A stretch of DNA of 64,000 bases from Rhodospirillaceae bacterium (GCA_022843945.1 JALHMR010000004.1:1-64000), one strand, 5' to 3'. Shown: positions 7,266 to 14,657, counted from the first letter of the stretch. Notes: a model not told the origin generated them from the sequence alone. Numbers and translations: made by a program.

Positions 7266-8000
7266 ATGAAGCGGCCTAAGACGGTTCGGTCTCTTGAAGA
7301 ACTTGGACGCGTACAACTGTCTCCAAGTTTCTTCATGCGAGACTTTCTGTATAGCGAGATCGCGGTCATTCACGGTGTTCAGAACATCCCGGATGATCCT
7401 GATCTAGCCATTGAGGCCGGGCGAGCCCTCTGCCGCGAGCTCCTAGAGCCTCTGCAGGCGGTTTTCAACCGCATTTCAATTCGATCAGCATATCGCTCCT
7501 GCGATGTTAATGGACTCGGCAATCGCGAGGGGTTCAGCTGTGGGTCGAACGAAAGCAACTATGCGGGCCACATCTGGGATCGACGGGATGCGGCGGGCCA
7601 TATGGGGGCGACCGCGTGCATCGTCATTCCCTGGTTCCTGCCGCGCTATCGAAAGTCAGGGGATTGGCGTCCACTCGCGTGGTGGATCCACGATCATCTG
7701 CCTTACAGCGATATGGAATTCTTCCCGAAATTGGCCGCTTTCAACATCACCTGGCACGAAAAGCCCTCAAGGACGATCAGCAGCTACGCGCCGCCTCAGA
7801 AAGGGGTGCTGACAAAACCTGGAATGACGAACCACGGCGGAAGCCACGCCTCACTCTACGAGGAGTTTCCCGCACCTATCGCCTCAGCGGCTCTGCCCTG
7901 GCTCGAGGCGACAGACAAAGCTGAGAAGCGCGGCAACGCGCTGCTGGCAAAGGAGGTGGAGCGCCTGCGCCGCCACGGTAAATTGCCGATCGCGGAATGA
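7266..8000 (+). CDS. Peptidase M15-like protein (D-Ala-D-Ala carboxypeptidase fold)
   Basis: The product has 244 residues. The pattern LCRELLEPLQAVFNRISIRSAYRSCDVNG matches the LEPLR...I.ITSGYRS..VN region of M15-type peptidases. It is followed by a possible zinc site, GHIWDRRDAAGH (His then Asp), and WHE near residue 165, which is placed like the third ligand. No signal peptide is seen, so it is predicted cytoplasmic unless released by other means. The ATG at 7266 has a strong AAGGAGGG site 5 bases upstream; the GTG at 7260 overlaps that site and was rejected. A hairpin overlaps its stop. It may modify peptidoglycan during transfer or lysis, or use the fold otherwise. The family assignment is from motif pattern only. 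Confidence 0.55.
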   Translation: MKRPKTVRSLEELGRVQLSPSFFMRDFLYSEIAVIHGVQNIPDDPDLAIEAGRALCRELLEPLQAVFNRISIRSAYRSCDVNGLGNREGFSCGSNESNYAGHIWDRRDAAGHMGATACIVIPWFLPRYRKSGDWRPLAWWIHDHLPYSDMEFFPKLAAFNITWHEKPSRTISSYAPPQKGVLTKPGMTNHGGSHASLYEEFPAPIASAALPWLEATDKAEKRGNALLAKEVERLRRHGKLPIAE

Positions 8001-8025
8001 GGCTGCCTACGTTGGAGGCAGCCTC
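7999..8025. terminator. Hairpin between convergent genes
   Basis: GAGGCTGCC and GGCAGCCTC form a perfect 9-bp stem with a 9-base loop, starting in the stop codon of the M15-like gene and lying before the convergent gene that ends at 8043. There is no long T-run, so it is a weak or bidirectional terminator. Confidence 0.5.
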
Positions 8026-8042
8026 TATTGGGCTGATGGGCG

Positions 8043-8426
8043 TCACATTTCCATGCCGCGACGGCGTCGAGCAGGCGGATGAGTTTTCGGAGACGGTCTG
8101 AGGGGTGGCGGCTGGATGCCTTGCTTGGATAAGGTCCGAGCCTGGGCTGTTGCGGTCCCGCTTGTTCCCGGAGCGCTCGTGGGAAGCTGTCGGGTAAGGC
8201 GGCGCCAAAGTTCCCCGGTCAACGCGCTCATCCCGGCTTCAAGCTGACTAAGGTCTAAACCAGAGTCGCCTGCATAGGCTTGGCGATACCAGGCAATGGC
8301 GGTGTTCCGATGGAAATTCAGCAGGTCGAGATGATCAAGGGCGACTAGTTTTATGCGTCGCTCCGGAGGAATTTCGCTCAGTGGGGCAACGATGATCACG
8401 CTGGAAAGCAGGTTGCTGTTGTTCAT
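8043..8426 (-). CDS. Hypothetical protein of the mobilization block
   Basis: The protein has 127 residues. It starts at the ATG at 8426, with GGAGG upstream. The first half (MNNSNLLSSVIIVAPLSEI, then LVALDHLDLLNFHRNTAIAWYRQAYAGDSGLDLSQLEAGMSALTGELWRRL) is predicted mostly helical; the C-terminal 45 residues are rich in Pro, Thr, Arg and Lys and probably unstructured. No family is recognised. It is the last gene of a leftward run that follows the ATPase and membrane-protein genes, so a role in DNA transfer or element maintenance is possible. Confidence 0.6.
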   Translation of the reverse strand: MNNSNLLSSVIIVAPLSEIPPERRIKLVALDHLDLLNFHRNTAIAWYRQAYAGDSGLDLSQLEAGMSALTGELWRRLTRQLPTSAPGTSGTATAQARTLSKQGIQPPPLRPSPKTHPPARRRRGMEM

Positions 8427-8446
8427 GGGGTCAGCCTCCAAAGTGT

Positions 8447-9358
8447 TTAGTGCAATGCCACGGTACAGGTGAGAAGCGGTCGTCCCTCTCGAAGCCAGCG
8501 GCTGCCCGGTTGATCGAGACAGGGATACGGAGCGTATGGAGTGCCCTGTCCGGGGCCCGTATAAGCCCAAGCGATGGCCGTAATGCGTGCCAGCTGGCTG
8601 TCAGACAGTTGCGCGAGCTGTCGAAAGGACGGCAACTGGCCGCTGTCTGCCTTGAGCCACGACTGCACTTTGGTCCAGTCCTGGGGCGCGATGCGGGCAG
8701 AGTCTTGGCACTGTTGAATTTGATCAGTTGGGAGCGCGGCCAATGCCAAAATTGCCGCTCGACCGGATTTCGTCATCAACGGCCCCGAATTCAACGATCG
8801 GAGCCGAGCTCGCTCTTGCTGCGGCAGCGTCGAAACCCACGTCAGGAGTTCACGCGCCTCGGTGTTCGAGGCAGCCAGATCGGCGAGGAGCAATGCCAGG
8901 GGAGCCTGTTGACTGGGGGTCTGCTCCGCAATGGACCGCGCGATCATGCCGATCGCAGCGCTACGACCGATCTTCCCGGCAGATGGTTGAGAAAGCCATC
9001 CACCCTGGGATGTACCTGCGGGCAAGGGCAGAGAATCGAGTGTGCCCACGAGTGCTGCTGCTTCAGGCGATGCCATCAGGCGCGTCGTAACCTGCTCGGC
9101 CGACAAGACAGACGTCCATCCAAAGCCTGCAGGGCGGATTAGCTCCAGGGCGCGGCGCTCGGCTGCGGAGATAGTGACCGCGGATAACGGCCCCTCGATT
9201 GCGATCCGGAAAGCTGTCTGTGCTTGGAACCCGGCAAAACCGCCGATGAGCAGCAACGTGATGGCGATGAAAGCGTGCCGTCTCCGTCGCCGCCACAGTT
9301 CCACTCGGTACCGCGCAACGAGACGCTGCTTCAATTCGGGAAGGCCTAGGGCGCTCAT
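8447..9358 (-). CDS. Single-pass membrane protein of the mobilization block
   Basis: The protein has 303 residues. A basic N-terminus (RYRVELWRRRRRH) is followed by one hydrophobic helix at about 29-47 (AFIAITLLLIGGFAGFQ), so it is probably an inner-membrane protein with a large periplasmic domain. That domain is Ala/Leu/Ser-rich and helical. The C-terminus has two cysteines (APYPCLDQPG, LLTCTVALH) that could form a disulfide. The start ATG at 9358 overlaps the stop of the ATPase gene by four bases (ATGA), which indicates translational coupling. No family was recognised; a role in element transfer or partition is suggested only by context. Confidence 0.6.
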   Translation of the reverse strand: MSALGLPELKQRLVARYRVELWRRRRRHAFIAITLLLIGGFAGFQAQTAFRIAIEGPLSAVTISAAERRALELIRPAGFGWTSVLSAEQVTTRLMASPEAAALVGTLDSLPLPAGTSQGGWLSQPSAGKIGRSAAIGMIARSIAEQTPSQQAPLALLLADLAASNTEARELLTWVSTLPQQERARLRSLNSGPLMTKSGRAAILALAALPTDQIQQCQDSARIAPQDWTKVQSWLKADSGQLPSFRQLAQLSDSQLARITAIAWAYTGPGQGTPYAPYPCLDQPGSRWLREGRPLLTCTVALH

Positions 9359-10191
9359 GCGATCCCGGTCGTAACCGCATCTGCTTGCGTGGGAGCCGGA
9401 GGAGGTACAAGCCCAACAGACCGGAAAGAGCTCAACGTCTCATCGACCCATTGAACAAGGTCCGCCTGGGCGCCGCTCGCGGCGAATGCGTCGAGGCCGT
9501 GGGTGCGCTCCAGCTCTTCCAGGTCCGCGGTGAGCAAGTCGTGAAACGGGAGATAGTTCCGCTCCGCGATTGGCCATAACTCCGAGTGACATTGGGCCAT
9601 AGCGGCAATCCGCAGCCCGTGAGAGCGCTTCAGCGCATGAAAGCGTTGGAAATCTTCGCTCGAGCCATAGCCGTCGAATGTGCCGCCCGACTCGTTTTGG
9701 ATAAGCACGCGGGAGGCTATGGGGAGGAAATCAGCCTCAGCGACCGACCGCTCTAGGACGTATAGAGCGTCCTCGACGGCCTGAGCCTGCGGCTTCATGG
9801 GGACGCAGAGAACTATCGGAGGCGCGCCGCGCTGACGCAGGATCCGCCCGGCGTCTCGGCTTCTCGCCCACTCGAACACAAATGGCGCTACGTTCGCGCC
9901 AATATCGATGATGAATCCGCCCTGGAGCAGAAGGGCTCCCAACTGGTCCCAGTAGGCGATCGCCGCTCCCTGGTTTCGCCGAAGGTCGTTCAAGCGAACC
10001 CCCAGCCCAAGTTCGCGTACGAGACCCGGGTAGAATTTCCCGAGCTTTGATCGCTCTTCGTCGCCGGCCGTATCTGCGGCGGCGAGTTTGGGAGCGAACC
10101 CCGCATCGCAGTATCCGAGATAAATCATCTGGGAGGTCAGGGTTTTCCCCTGGCCGCCGGTTTTGGTCATCACGATTACAGTTCGTTTCAT
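9355..10191 (-). CDS. TraL/StbB-like P-loop ATPase
   Basis: The protein has 278 residues and is ParA/MinD-like. The N-terminal strand VIVMTKTGGQGKTLTSQ is a deviant Walker A motif (residues about 5-18), ADTAGDEERSK follows, and GGFIIDIGANV fits the Walker B region. The pattern of an ATPase that handles a D-x-x-G signal and ends a strand in IDIGAN is seen in conjugative TraL and plasmid StbB proteins encoded beside mobilization genes. The start ATG at 10191 has GGAG upstream; the longer frame reaching 10398 lacks such a site. It is coupled by overlap to the membrane protein gene. A role in DNA transfer or positioning of the element is inferred. Confidence 0.65.
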   Translation of the reverse strand: MKRTVIVMTKTGGQGKTLTSQMIYLGYCDAGFAPKLAAADTAGDEERSKLGKFYPGLVRELGLGVRLNDLRRNQGAAIAYWDQLGALLLQGGFIIDIGANVAPFVFEWARSRDAGRILRQRGAPPIVLCVPMKPQAQAVEDALYVLERSVAEADFLPIASRVLIQNESGGTFDGYGSSEDFQRFHALKRSHGLRIAAMAQCHSELWPIAERNYLPFHDLLTADLEELERTHGLDAFAASGAQADLVQWVDETLSSFRSVGLVPPPAPTQADAVTTGIA

Positions 10192-10213
10192 GGGATTCTC
10201 CTTTTGGGTGCAG

Positions 10214-10642
10214 TTAATCAACAAGAGTCGCCAGCCCACGCCGCCGGCCAGCGGGGGCCCCCGATGCTGAGGAGGGAATAGAGCTGAGCCTGGGGCGGAT
10301 TGAGGTAGATGCGCGTTCCCCTCGCGCTTGGAGCGCAGGCTCGGATCTATCGAGGGGCTGAAGGCTTCTTTTGGAATGCTTCTTGCGCAGGCTGGCATAA
10401 AGCGAGCGCAACTGATGGCCAGTCACGGGCTTCCCGGAGCGCCAGCGCAGGCCTTCCTCTACCAGCAGAGTCGCCACCGCATCCCACGAGCCCGCGACCT
10501 CGTATAACGCGCCGACCTGTTCTAGGTTCAGCCGAACGAAGGTGCGGACCCCCTTCTTGATCGAGGCCTCGCGTGCCAGTTCGGCTGTGCGTTCTGCGGC
10601 TCGGCGAAGCCTATGCGCCAGGCCATCGTTAGCGACGCTCAT
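10214..10642 (-). CDS. Hypothetical DNA-interaction-like protein of the mobilization block
   Basis: The protein has 142 residues from the ATG at 10642. The N-terminal part is helical (LAHRLRRAAERTAELAREASIKKGVRTFV), followed by LNLEQVGALYEVAGSWDAVATLLVEEGLRWRSGKPVTGHQLRSLYASLRKK. The latter resembles small HTH modules found in plasmid and island proteins, in which a helix pair is followed by a GHQLRSLYASL recognition-like helix. The last 45 residues are basic and low in complexity. A longer start at 10693 is possible. It ends 22 bases before the ATPase gene. Family not recognised. Confidence 0.5.
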   Translation of the reverse strand: MSVANDGLAHRLRRAAERTAELAREASIKKGVRTFVRLNLEQVGALYEVAGSWDAVATLLVEEGLRWRSGKPVTGHQLRSLYASLRKKHSKRSLQPLDRSEPALQARGERASTSIRPRLSSIPSSASGAPAGRRRGLATLVD

Positions 10643-10811
10643 CGGACGTTCCACCAATCTGACGAATGTTTCGCGCCGAGGTTTGCGCTGCATGGAACGC
10701 TGCCAGTTGCGCTCCCGAAATCGCTGCGGCGGCCGCTGCGCAGAATGCTGCGATATGGCAGGCCATACAGGGGCGGAACTTGTACCGTTGTGTGATACAG
10801 GCCCTGTGCAT
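10629..10811 (-). CDS. Possible small Ala-rich protein in the gap between relaxase and next gene
   Basis: An ATG at 10811 opens 60 residues (MHRACITQRYKFRPCMACHIAA, then an Ala-rich helix and ISGAQLAAFHAAQTSARNIRQIGG). It overlaps the following gene by 14 bases and would fill the 213-base gap after the relaxase-like gene. It contains a CxxCH motif but no signal peptide, so haem binding is unlikely. Composition alone supports it; the gap could equally hold the transfer origin. Confidence 0.3.
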   Translation of the reverse strand: MHRACITQRYKFRPCMACHIAAFCAAAAAAISGAQLAAFHAAQTSARNIRQIGGTSDERR

Positions 10812-10855
10812 GCGGGCTGACGAGACGATCGCGCCGAATGTTGAAACCCCGCCGT

Positions 10856-11542
10856 TCACAGGTCGATCTCCCAAGAGCGCTGTCGCCTTGGTGGGGTGCG
10901 CTGGACAATCTCCTGGGTTAGTACCGCGTGTATCGGGTGAGGTTTCTGGTGCGCCTTAAGAAACGATCGATCCGCGACCGTCGTCGCCTTCGCCGCAGCA
11001 GTCTTGCAGACAGCTCGAACCCGCCGGCGGATCACATGCAGCGGGATGGAGCGTCCCGTGTCCGGATCAGCCAGGACGACGATCGCATGCAGGTGTTCTA
11101 GTGGCTCGGCGGCTTGTCGCTTTACGCCAGAATGACCGTCGCTATGGAGCACGAGGACACCACAGCGCTGGGAAAGCCCTGTCGCAGCGGCAACAGAGCG
11201 AAAGACGTGGAGGTAGTCTCTGCGCGTCTGCGCCGATCCGCGCTCCAGGCTTTGAAGCGGATCGACGGACAGCGTTATATGGGCAACACGGTGGCGTAGG
11301 TCCGGTCGCGTCCGGGATATGGCCTTAAGCGCCGCAATCGATCTCCGAAAGACTTCGCGTCGCTCGGTGTCTGTCTCGACCCAGTCTGTCTCGAGTGCTG
11401 CCTCGAGCCCCAATGCCCATGGGCGTACCGCGACGACGCGGCTCTCTGGAGCGTCGATGCCGGGGAGATGGGGGCTTTTGGGCGCGTCGAGATAGGACGC
11501 GAGGCTCGAAACCGAACCTCTGGTGTATATGCGGCCTATCAT
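10856..11542 (-). CDS. Relaxase-like mobilization protein
   Basis: The protein has 228 residues, short for a relaxase. The N-terminus MIGRIYTRGSVSSLASYLDA is like the first motif of MOBP-type relaxases, with Tyr6 as a possible nicking residue. HRVAHITLSVDP is a strand ahead of the active site, and LEHLHAIVVLADPDTGRSIPLHVIRRRV matches the metal-binding histidine motif and following strand (H-x-H normally; here HLH). The start is the ATG at 11542, overlapping the stop of the MobC-like gene by four bases (ATGA). The frame can be extended upstream to 11575 but that part overlaps the MobC-like gene. The assignment rests on motif shape, order of genes and coupling to MobC. A third histidine of the full motif is not evident. 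Confidence 0.55.
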   Translation of the reverse strand: MIGRIYTRGSVSSLASYLDAPKSPHLPGIDAPESRVVAVRPWALGLEAALETDWVETDTERREVFRRSIAALKAISRTRPDLRHRVAHITLSVDPLQSLERGSAQTRRDYLHVFRSVAAATGLSQRCGVLVLHSDGHSGVKRQAAEPLEHLHAIVVLADPDTGRSIPLHVIRRRVRAVCKTAAAKATTVADRSFLKAHQKPHPIHAVLTQEIVQRTPPRRQRSWEIDL

Positions 11543-11892
11543 GGCCGGCGGCCCGACTGCGGCGCCGAGGCCCACTCAGCGTCGAGGCGCTCGATCAGTC
11601 GAAAAACCCGTTGAATGAGCTCCTTCAGGTCGGTGTCCGTAGTGCCACCCGTGTCGGGATGGATCATGCCTCCGAGGACACGCGCCAGGCGGACGAGCTC
11701 GCGGATCTCCTGCACCCGTTGGGGAGGGTTGCGCCGGCATAAATCATCTGGTGAGATGCGGGAGGGTGTGATTTCTCCGACAAGCAGTAGCTCGAGGACG
11801 CGCGAGCGGCTGAGAGCCAGATGACTGGCCAGCCGGCTTAGGGACGTCACGGCGGCCGGCGTCAGACGAAAACTCTTCAGGATCCTACTCAT
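11539..11892 (-). CDS. MobC-like relaxosome accessory protein
   Basis: The protein has 117 residues. The N-terminal half (SFRLTPAAVTSLSRLASHLALSRSRVLELLL) looks like a ribbon-helix-helix segment; the C-terminal half (RVQEIRELVRLARVLGGMIHPDTGG..DTDLKELIQRVFRLIERLDAEW) fits the bacterial mobilization protein MobC pattern (helix, RvGvNlNQia-like segment, helix). Such proteins bind the transfer origin and assist the relaxase. The start at 11892 overlaps the stop of the upstream AlpA-like gene by eight bases, and its own stop overlaps the relaxase-like start. The close coupling of three genes supports a mobilization operon. Confidence 0.6.
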   Translation of the reverse strand: MSRILKSFRLTPAAVTSLSRLASHLALSRSRVLELLLVGEITPSRISPDDLCRRNPPQRVQEIRELVRLARVLGGMIHPDTGGTTDTDLKELIQRVFRLIERLDAEWASAPQSGRRP

Positions 11893-12178
11893 GGTGGGAT
11901 CCTGCTCCGGCAGGCGCCAGCAAGGGCACCGATGTGGAAACCGGCGTAGGATGGTCTGCCGTGTTGTGCTGTTCCCGCTGCCTCATGAACTCAAGTAGCG
12001 AACGGCGCCGATAGCGGACGAGGGAGCCGACCTTCGAGAACGGAGGGCCTCCGCCACGGGACCGCCACGTCACTAGCGTGGCTTCCGAAATACCGGTTAG
12101 CTGTGAGGCTTCGCGGGTTGTTACGAACCCCTCAAGCCAGTCGGCATCGTACCGGTCAGGGTGTGGGAGATTGTCCAT
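11885..12178 (-). CDS. AlpA/excisionase-type helix-turn-helix protein
   Basis: The protein has 97 residues with one HTH_17-type domain (FVTTREASQLTGISEATLVTW, then RSRGGGPPFSKVGSLVRYRRRSLLEFMRQ, about 20-68). Proteins of this kind act as excisionases or as regulators of the integrase of genomic islands and mobilizable elements. The start chosen is the ATG at 12178, with GGAG seven bases upstream; a TTG at 12190 would give a slightly longer form. It is the first gene of the mobilization operon and lies behind a set of direct and inverted repeats. It could control excision by the integrase at 13194 and the mob genes at once. Confidence 0.75.
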   Translation of the reverse strand: MDNLPHPDRYDADWLEGFVTTREASQLTGISEATLVTWRSRGGGPPFSKVGSLVRYRRRSLLEFMRQREQHNTADHPTPVSTSVPLLAPAGAGSHHE

Positions 12179-12258
12179 GCGTGTCTCCAAGTGTGGGAGA
12201 ACGCTAGGACTGGGCCGCGATGGCAGGCTATCTCCAACCCGTCACATGGGACGGGTTG
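12161..12258. promoter_or_regulatory. Direct and inverted repeats upstream of the mobilization operon
   Basis: GTGTGGGAGA occurs at 12161-12170 and 12191-12200, exactly 30 bases apart; the second lies next to TCTCC, giving a small hairpin. CAACCCGT (12235-12242) and ACGGGTTG (12251-12258) form an 8-bp inverted repeat with an 8-base spacer. These lie at the 5' end of the AlpA-MobC-relaxase operon. They could be operators for the AlpA-like protein, a terminator for the gene ending at 12287, or part of a transfer origin. Confidence 0.45.
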
Positions 12259-12286
12259 TGATCACATCGTTCGTAGGAACAAGAGG

Positions 12287-13066
12287 TTAGGGCTTGCTGA
12301 GCGGCGCTCGGCTGCTGTTTTTGGTCGTCCGTTCGTCCAGGAGTTCGCCTATAGCCCTGGTCAAGTACGTTCGCAACGTTTCGACCGTGTACGGTGGTGG
12401 ATCAAAGGCGGTCAATAGAAACCGCGCCAAAGGACGCTTCTCAAGGTCGCTCAGACGCCGATTGGGGTCTTTCTCCAAATACTCCCGCAATGCTTTCGAA
12501 ATTATCCATTCAGGTTTGTTTTTCTTGTCTCCCGAGTGAGTGGCCGCGAACCCATGTGCTCTCATCGAGGCCGCAATCTCGTAATACCCGGGGGGAATGG
12601 AAGCCGCCACCGGAGGCGTCGACGGTTCCACTTTACTCGAGGTGCTGTCGCACCGGTCGTCGGCTTCAAGAAGCTCTCCAATCAGTGTTACCCAGTCGCG
12701 AGCTACCCGTTCACTCGGCAGAAAAACGCTGATGGTGGGGTCATCGGATTTCCCTCGCACACCGATCCATAACCGGTACTTTGTCGTCGGGTGACTGCGC
12801 CAATTCTTGCTCAGCTCCTCTCGAACTTCGAAGCTGACAATGTCGTGGCTCGTTAGAACCTGCGGCGGGGGGCTGAACAAAGAATATATCGCCAAACGCG
12901 CTCCATCCGTTCCCAATCCTGCACCACTGAAGAACGTATCGACGCGGGCCGCTTTCCCGTCTAAGGCGTCTGCGAGCTTGCGCCGAATGTGTGGGCGGAC
13001 GGCGATTAGGTAGACGCCCAGAGCTAGGGACGTCAGTAGCAGTAGCGCAAACCAGAGCCAATCCAT
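12287..13066 (-). CDS. Membrane-anchored hypothetical protein
   Basis: The protein has 259 residues. MDWLWFALLLLTSLALGVYLIAV is a single N-terminal membrane helix, followed by a basic segment (RPHIRRKLADAL), a mixed alpha/beta region (about 45-130, with ISVFLPSERVARDWVTLIGELL), a Pro/Ser/Thr linker, and a C-terminal helical region with many charges. The start is the ATG at 13066; a GTG at 13075 is equally open and neither has a strong ribosome site. It lies between the integrase and the mobilization operon in the same direction. No family is recognised. Because it sits next to the integrase, it is probably element cargo or a transfer helper. Confidence 0.6.
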   Translation of the reverse strand: MDWLWFALLLLTSLALGVYLIAVRPHIRRKLADALDGKAARVDTFFSGAGLGTDGARLAIYSLFSPPPQVLTSHDIVSFEVREELSKNWRSHPTTKYRLWIGVRGKSDDPTISVFLPSERVARDWVTLIGELLEADDRCDSTSSKVEPSTPPVAASIPPGYYEIAASMRAHGFAATHSGDKKNKPEWIISKALREYLEKDPNRRLSDLEKRPLARFLLTAFDPPPYTVETLRTYLTRAIGELLDERTTKNSSRAPLSKP

Positions 13067-13128
13067 CGGCAGCACTCACTGAATCGCAGAAGCATATCTT
13101 ACCTGAGTCGCTAACGCGCATAGGGAAG

Positions 13129-13170
13129 GAGTTTGACGGCCGGGCCCTTGCGCCGGCTTGCGCGGAATTG
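13129..13170 (+). repeat. Left copy of a 42-bp perfect inverted repeat flanking the integrase
   Basis: This 42-base sequence (starting GAGTTTGACGGCCGGG, ending GCGCGGAATTG) recurs with no mismatch in inverse orientation at 14616-14657. Between the two copies lies just the integrase gene. Similarity continues about 14 bases further, with two mismatches, toward the integrase side. CTTGCGC occurs at 13147, 13157 and 13177, that is at 10- and 20-base steps. Confidence 0.95.
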
Positions 13171-13193
13171 ACCTGCCTTGCGCTTGGAATTGA

Positions 13194-14489
13194 TTAACCG
13201 CGGGCGGCGATTGCTGCACGCTGCGCCGCCTTGCGGCCCCTGAGATTCGCCTGCTTACCTTTGCTTACCCGTTCACGCCAATTCTGGACGTGGGTCGCCG
13301 TGCCTTCCTTGCTGGGGGGAGCCGGAAGCAGATGGCCAGCAATCACTTCGCCCACACTCTCGGACGCCAGACGCTTGGGATCGTCGGGCAGGTGAGCGTA
13401 GATCATCGTGGCCTGCAAAGAGCCCTGTCCGAGAAGACCGCCGACTGTCGGCAGTGACACGCCAAGGCCGATACCGAAGCTGGCGAAGCTGTGTCGGAGA
13501 TCGTGGATTCGGACGTCTTCTAGGCCGGCCAGCTTGCGGAGGGCGCGCCAGGGCTTTTCCAGGTCGGAGTACGGCAATCCGGGCCGCGTGCCCTGTATGA
13601 CGTACGGGTTGGAAGGATCGCGGGGGATCGATTGCAGAATCTCGAGTGCGGCGCGGTTGAGCGGGATCAGCTTGGCGCCGTCCTTGTCGGTCTTGTGGTC
13701 TTCGATAATGAGCTGTCGATTGTGGAAGTCTACGCTCCGCCATCTGAGCTTGCGGATCTCGTTGAGTCGAGCGCCTGTCACCAGCAGGAGGCGGAAGGCC
13801 GCGATGACGAAGGGTGAAACAGCGCCGGACCGTTCCGCCTTATCCAGTACGATCGCCAGTTGCTTCAGCTCGTCAAAGCTCAGGAAACGCCGGCGCTTGT
13901 GCTCTTTGAATTTCTTTACCTCGCTGGTGGGGTTGTCGTCCTTCGGGATGAGTTTCCAGAATTCGGCACGTCCCCACATGGCGCAGAGCAGTCCTAAACA
14001 CCGGTTGCCGTTGTACGGGGTTGCCTTCAGCGACTGATGAAACCGGTCGACGACCGTCGGCGTCAGTTCTGGCAGCGTAAGACGGCCCAGTTTCGGAACG
14101 ATGTACTTCTTGAGGAGCCAGTTGTGGGCGGCGATCGTCGAGGGCTTGCACCGTCCTTCGCAATGGTCGGTCATATAGCGCTCGGCCAGATCCTTAACCG
14201 TCGTCGCCAGCCGCTGCTCGACCCGTTCCTGGCGGGGGTCCCGACCTTGTGTCACCTGGGCCAGCTCGTCTCGGGCGAGGCGCCGTGCCTGGTCGAGAGT
14301 AAGAGTGCCGTAGCGGCCGATCTTCTGCCGGCGGGAGCGTCCCTGCCGGTTCCGGTACTGGATGACGAATGTCTTGGCGCCCGTCGGTTTCACACGCAGC
14401 CCGAAGCCGGGCAGCGAGGAGTCCCAGAGAAAGAGGTCACGGCTCGTGGCCTGGGCCTGATCGATCTCGTGTTTGGTGAGCTTTCCCAT
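13194..14489 (-). CDS. int: Tyrosine recombinase (phage/island integrase)
   Basis: The protein has 431 residues with the architecture of island integrases of the P4/CP4-57 type. It has an N-terminal arm-binding domain (about 8-90; LPGFGLRVKPTGAKTFVIQYRN, then GRYGTLTLDQARRLARDELAQV), a core-binding SAM-like domain (about 100-190) and the catalytic domain. Active-site residues are visible: Arg in LLVTGARLNEIRKLRW, His-x-x-Arg in IHDLRHSFAS, and Tyr in SLQATMIYAHL. The extreme C-terminus is basic. It lies 127 bases from a tRNA-derived attachment site and is framed by the 42-bp inverted repeat. It should catalyse integration and excision of the element at the 3' end of the initiator tRNA gene. 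Confidence 0.95.
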   Translation of the reverse strand: MGKLTKHEIDQAQATSRDLFLWDSSLPGFGLRVKPTGAKTFVIQYRNRQGRSRRQKIGRYGTLTLDQARRLARDELAQVTQGRDPRQERVEQRLATTVKDLAERYMTDHCEGRCKPSTIAAHNWLLKKYIVPKLGRLTLPELTPTVVDRFHQSLKATPYNGNRCLGLLCAMWGRAEFWKLIPKDDNPTSEVKKFKEHKRRRFLSFDELKQLAIVLDKAERSGAVSPFVIAAFRLLLVTGARLNEIRKLRWRSVDFHNRQLIIEDHKTDKDGAKLIPLNRAALEILQSIPRDPSNPYVIQGTRPGLPYSDLEKPWRALRKLAGLEDVRIHDLRHSFASFGIGLGVSLPTVGGLLGQGSLQATMIYAHLPDDPKRLASESVGEVIAGHLLPAPPSKEGTATHVQNWRERVSKGKQANLRGRKAAQRAAIAARG

Positions 14490-14615
14490 GTGGGCCTCGT
14501 CCGGCGGGTAAGCAAAAGGTAAGCAGAAAGCTACAAACCGGGGAGGGTCCGGTCAATGGCCCACAACACTGATACTCAATATTTTTGTGTATAATCAACG
14601 TTCTACAAGGGAGGA

Positions 14616-14657
14616 CAATTCCGCGCAAGCCGGCGCAAGGGCCCGGCCGTCAAACTC
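14616..14657 (-). repeat. Right copy of the 42-bp inverted repeat, joined to the tRNA fragment
   Basis: This is the exact reverse complement of 13129-13170 over 42 bases. Its last three bases (CTC, 14655-14657) run directly into the tRNA-Met fragment. It lies 127 bases upstream of the integrase start, so it may be in the integrase promoter or arm-binding region. Confidence 0.95.

Noticed and set aside
10666-10959. A plus-strand Ala-rich frame of 97 codons in the mob region
   Set aside because: It is opposite to coupled minus-strand genes and has no ribosome site.
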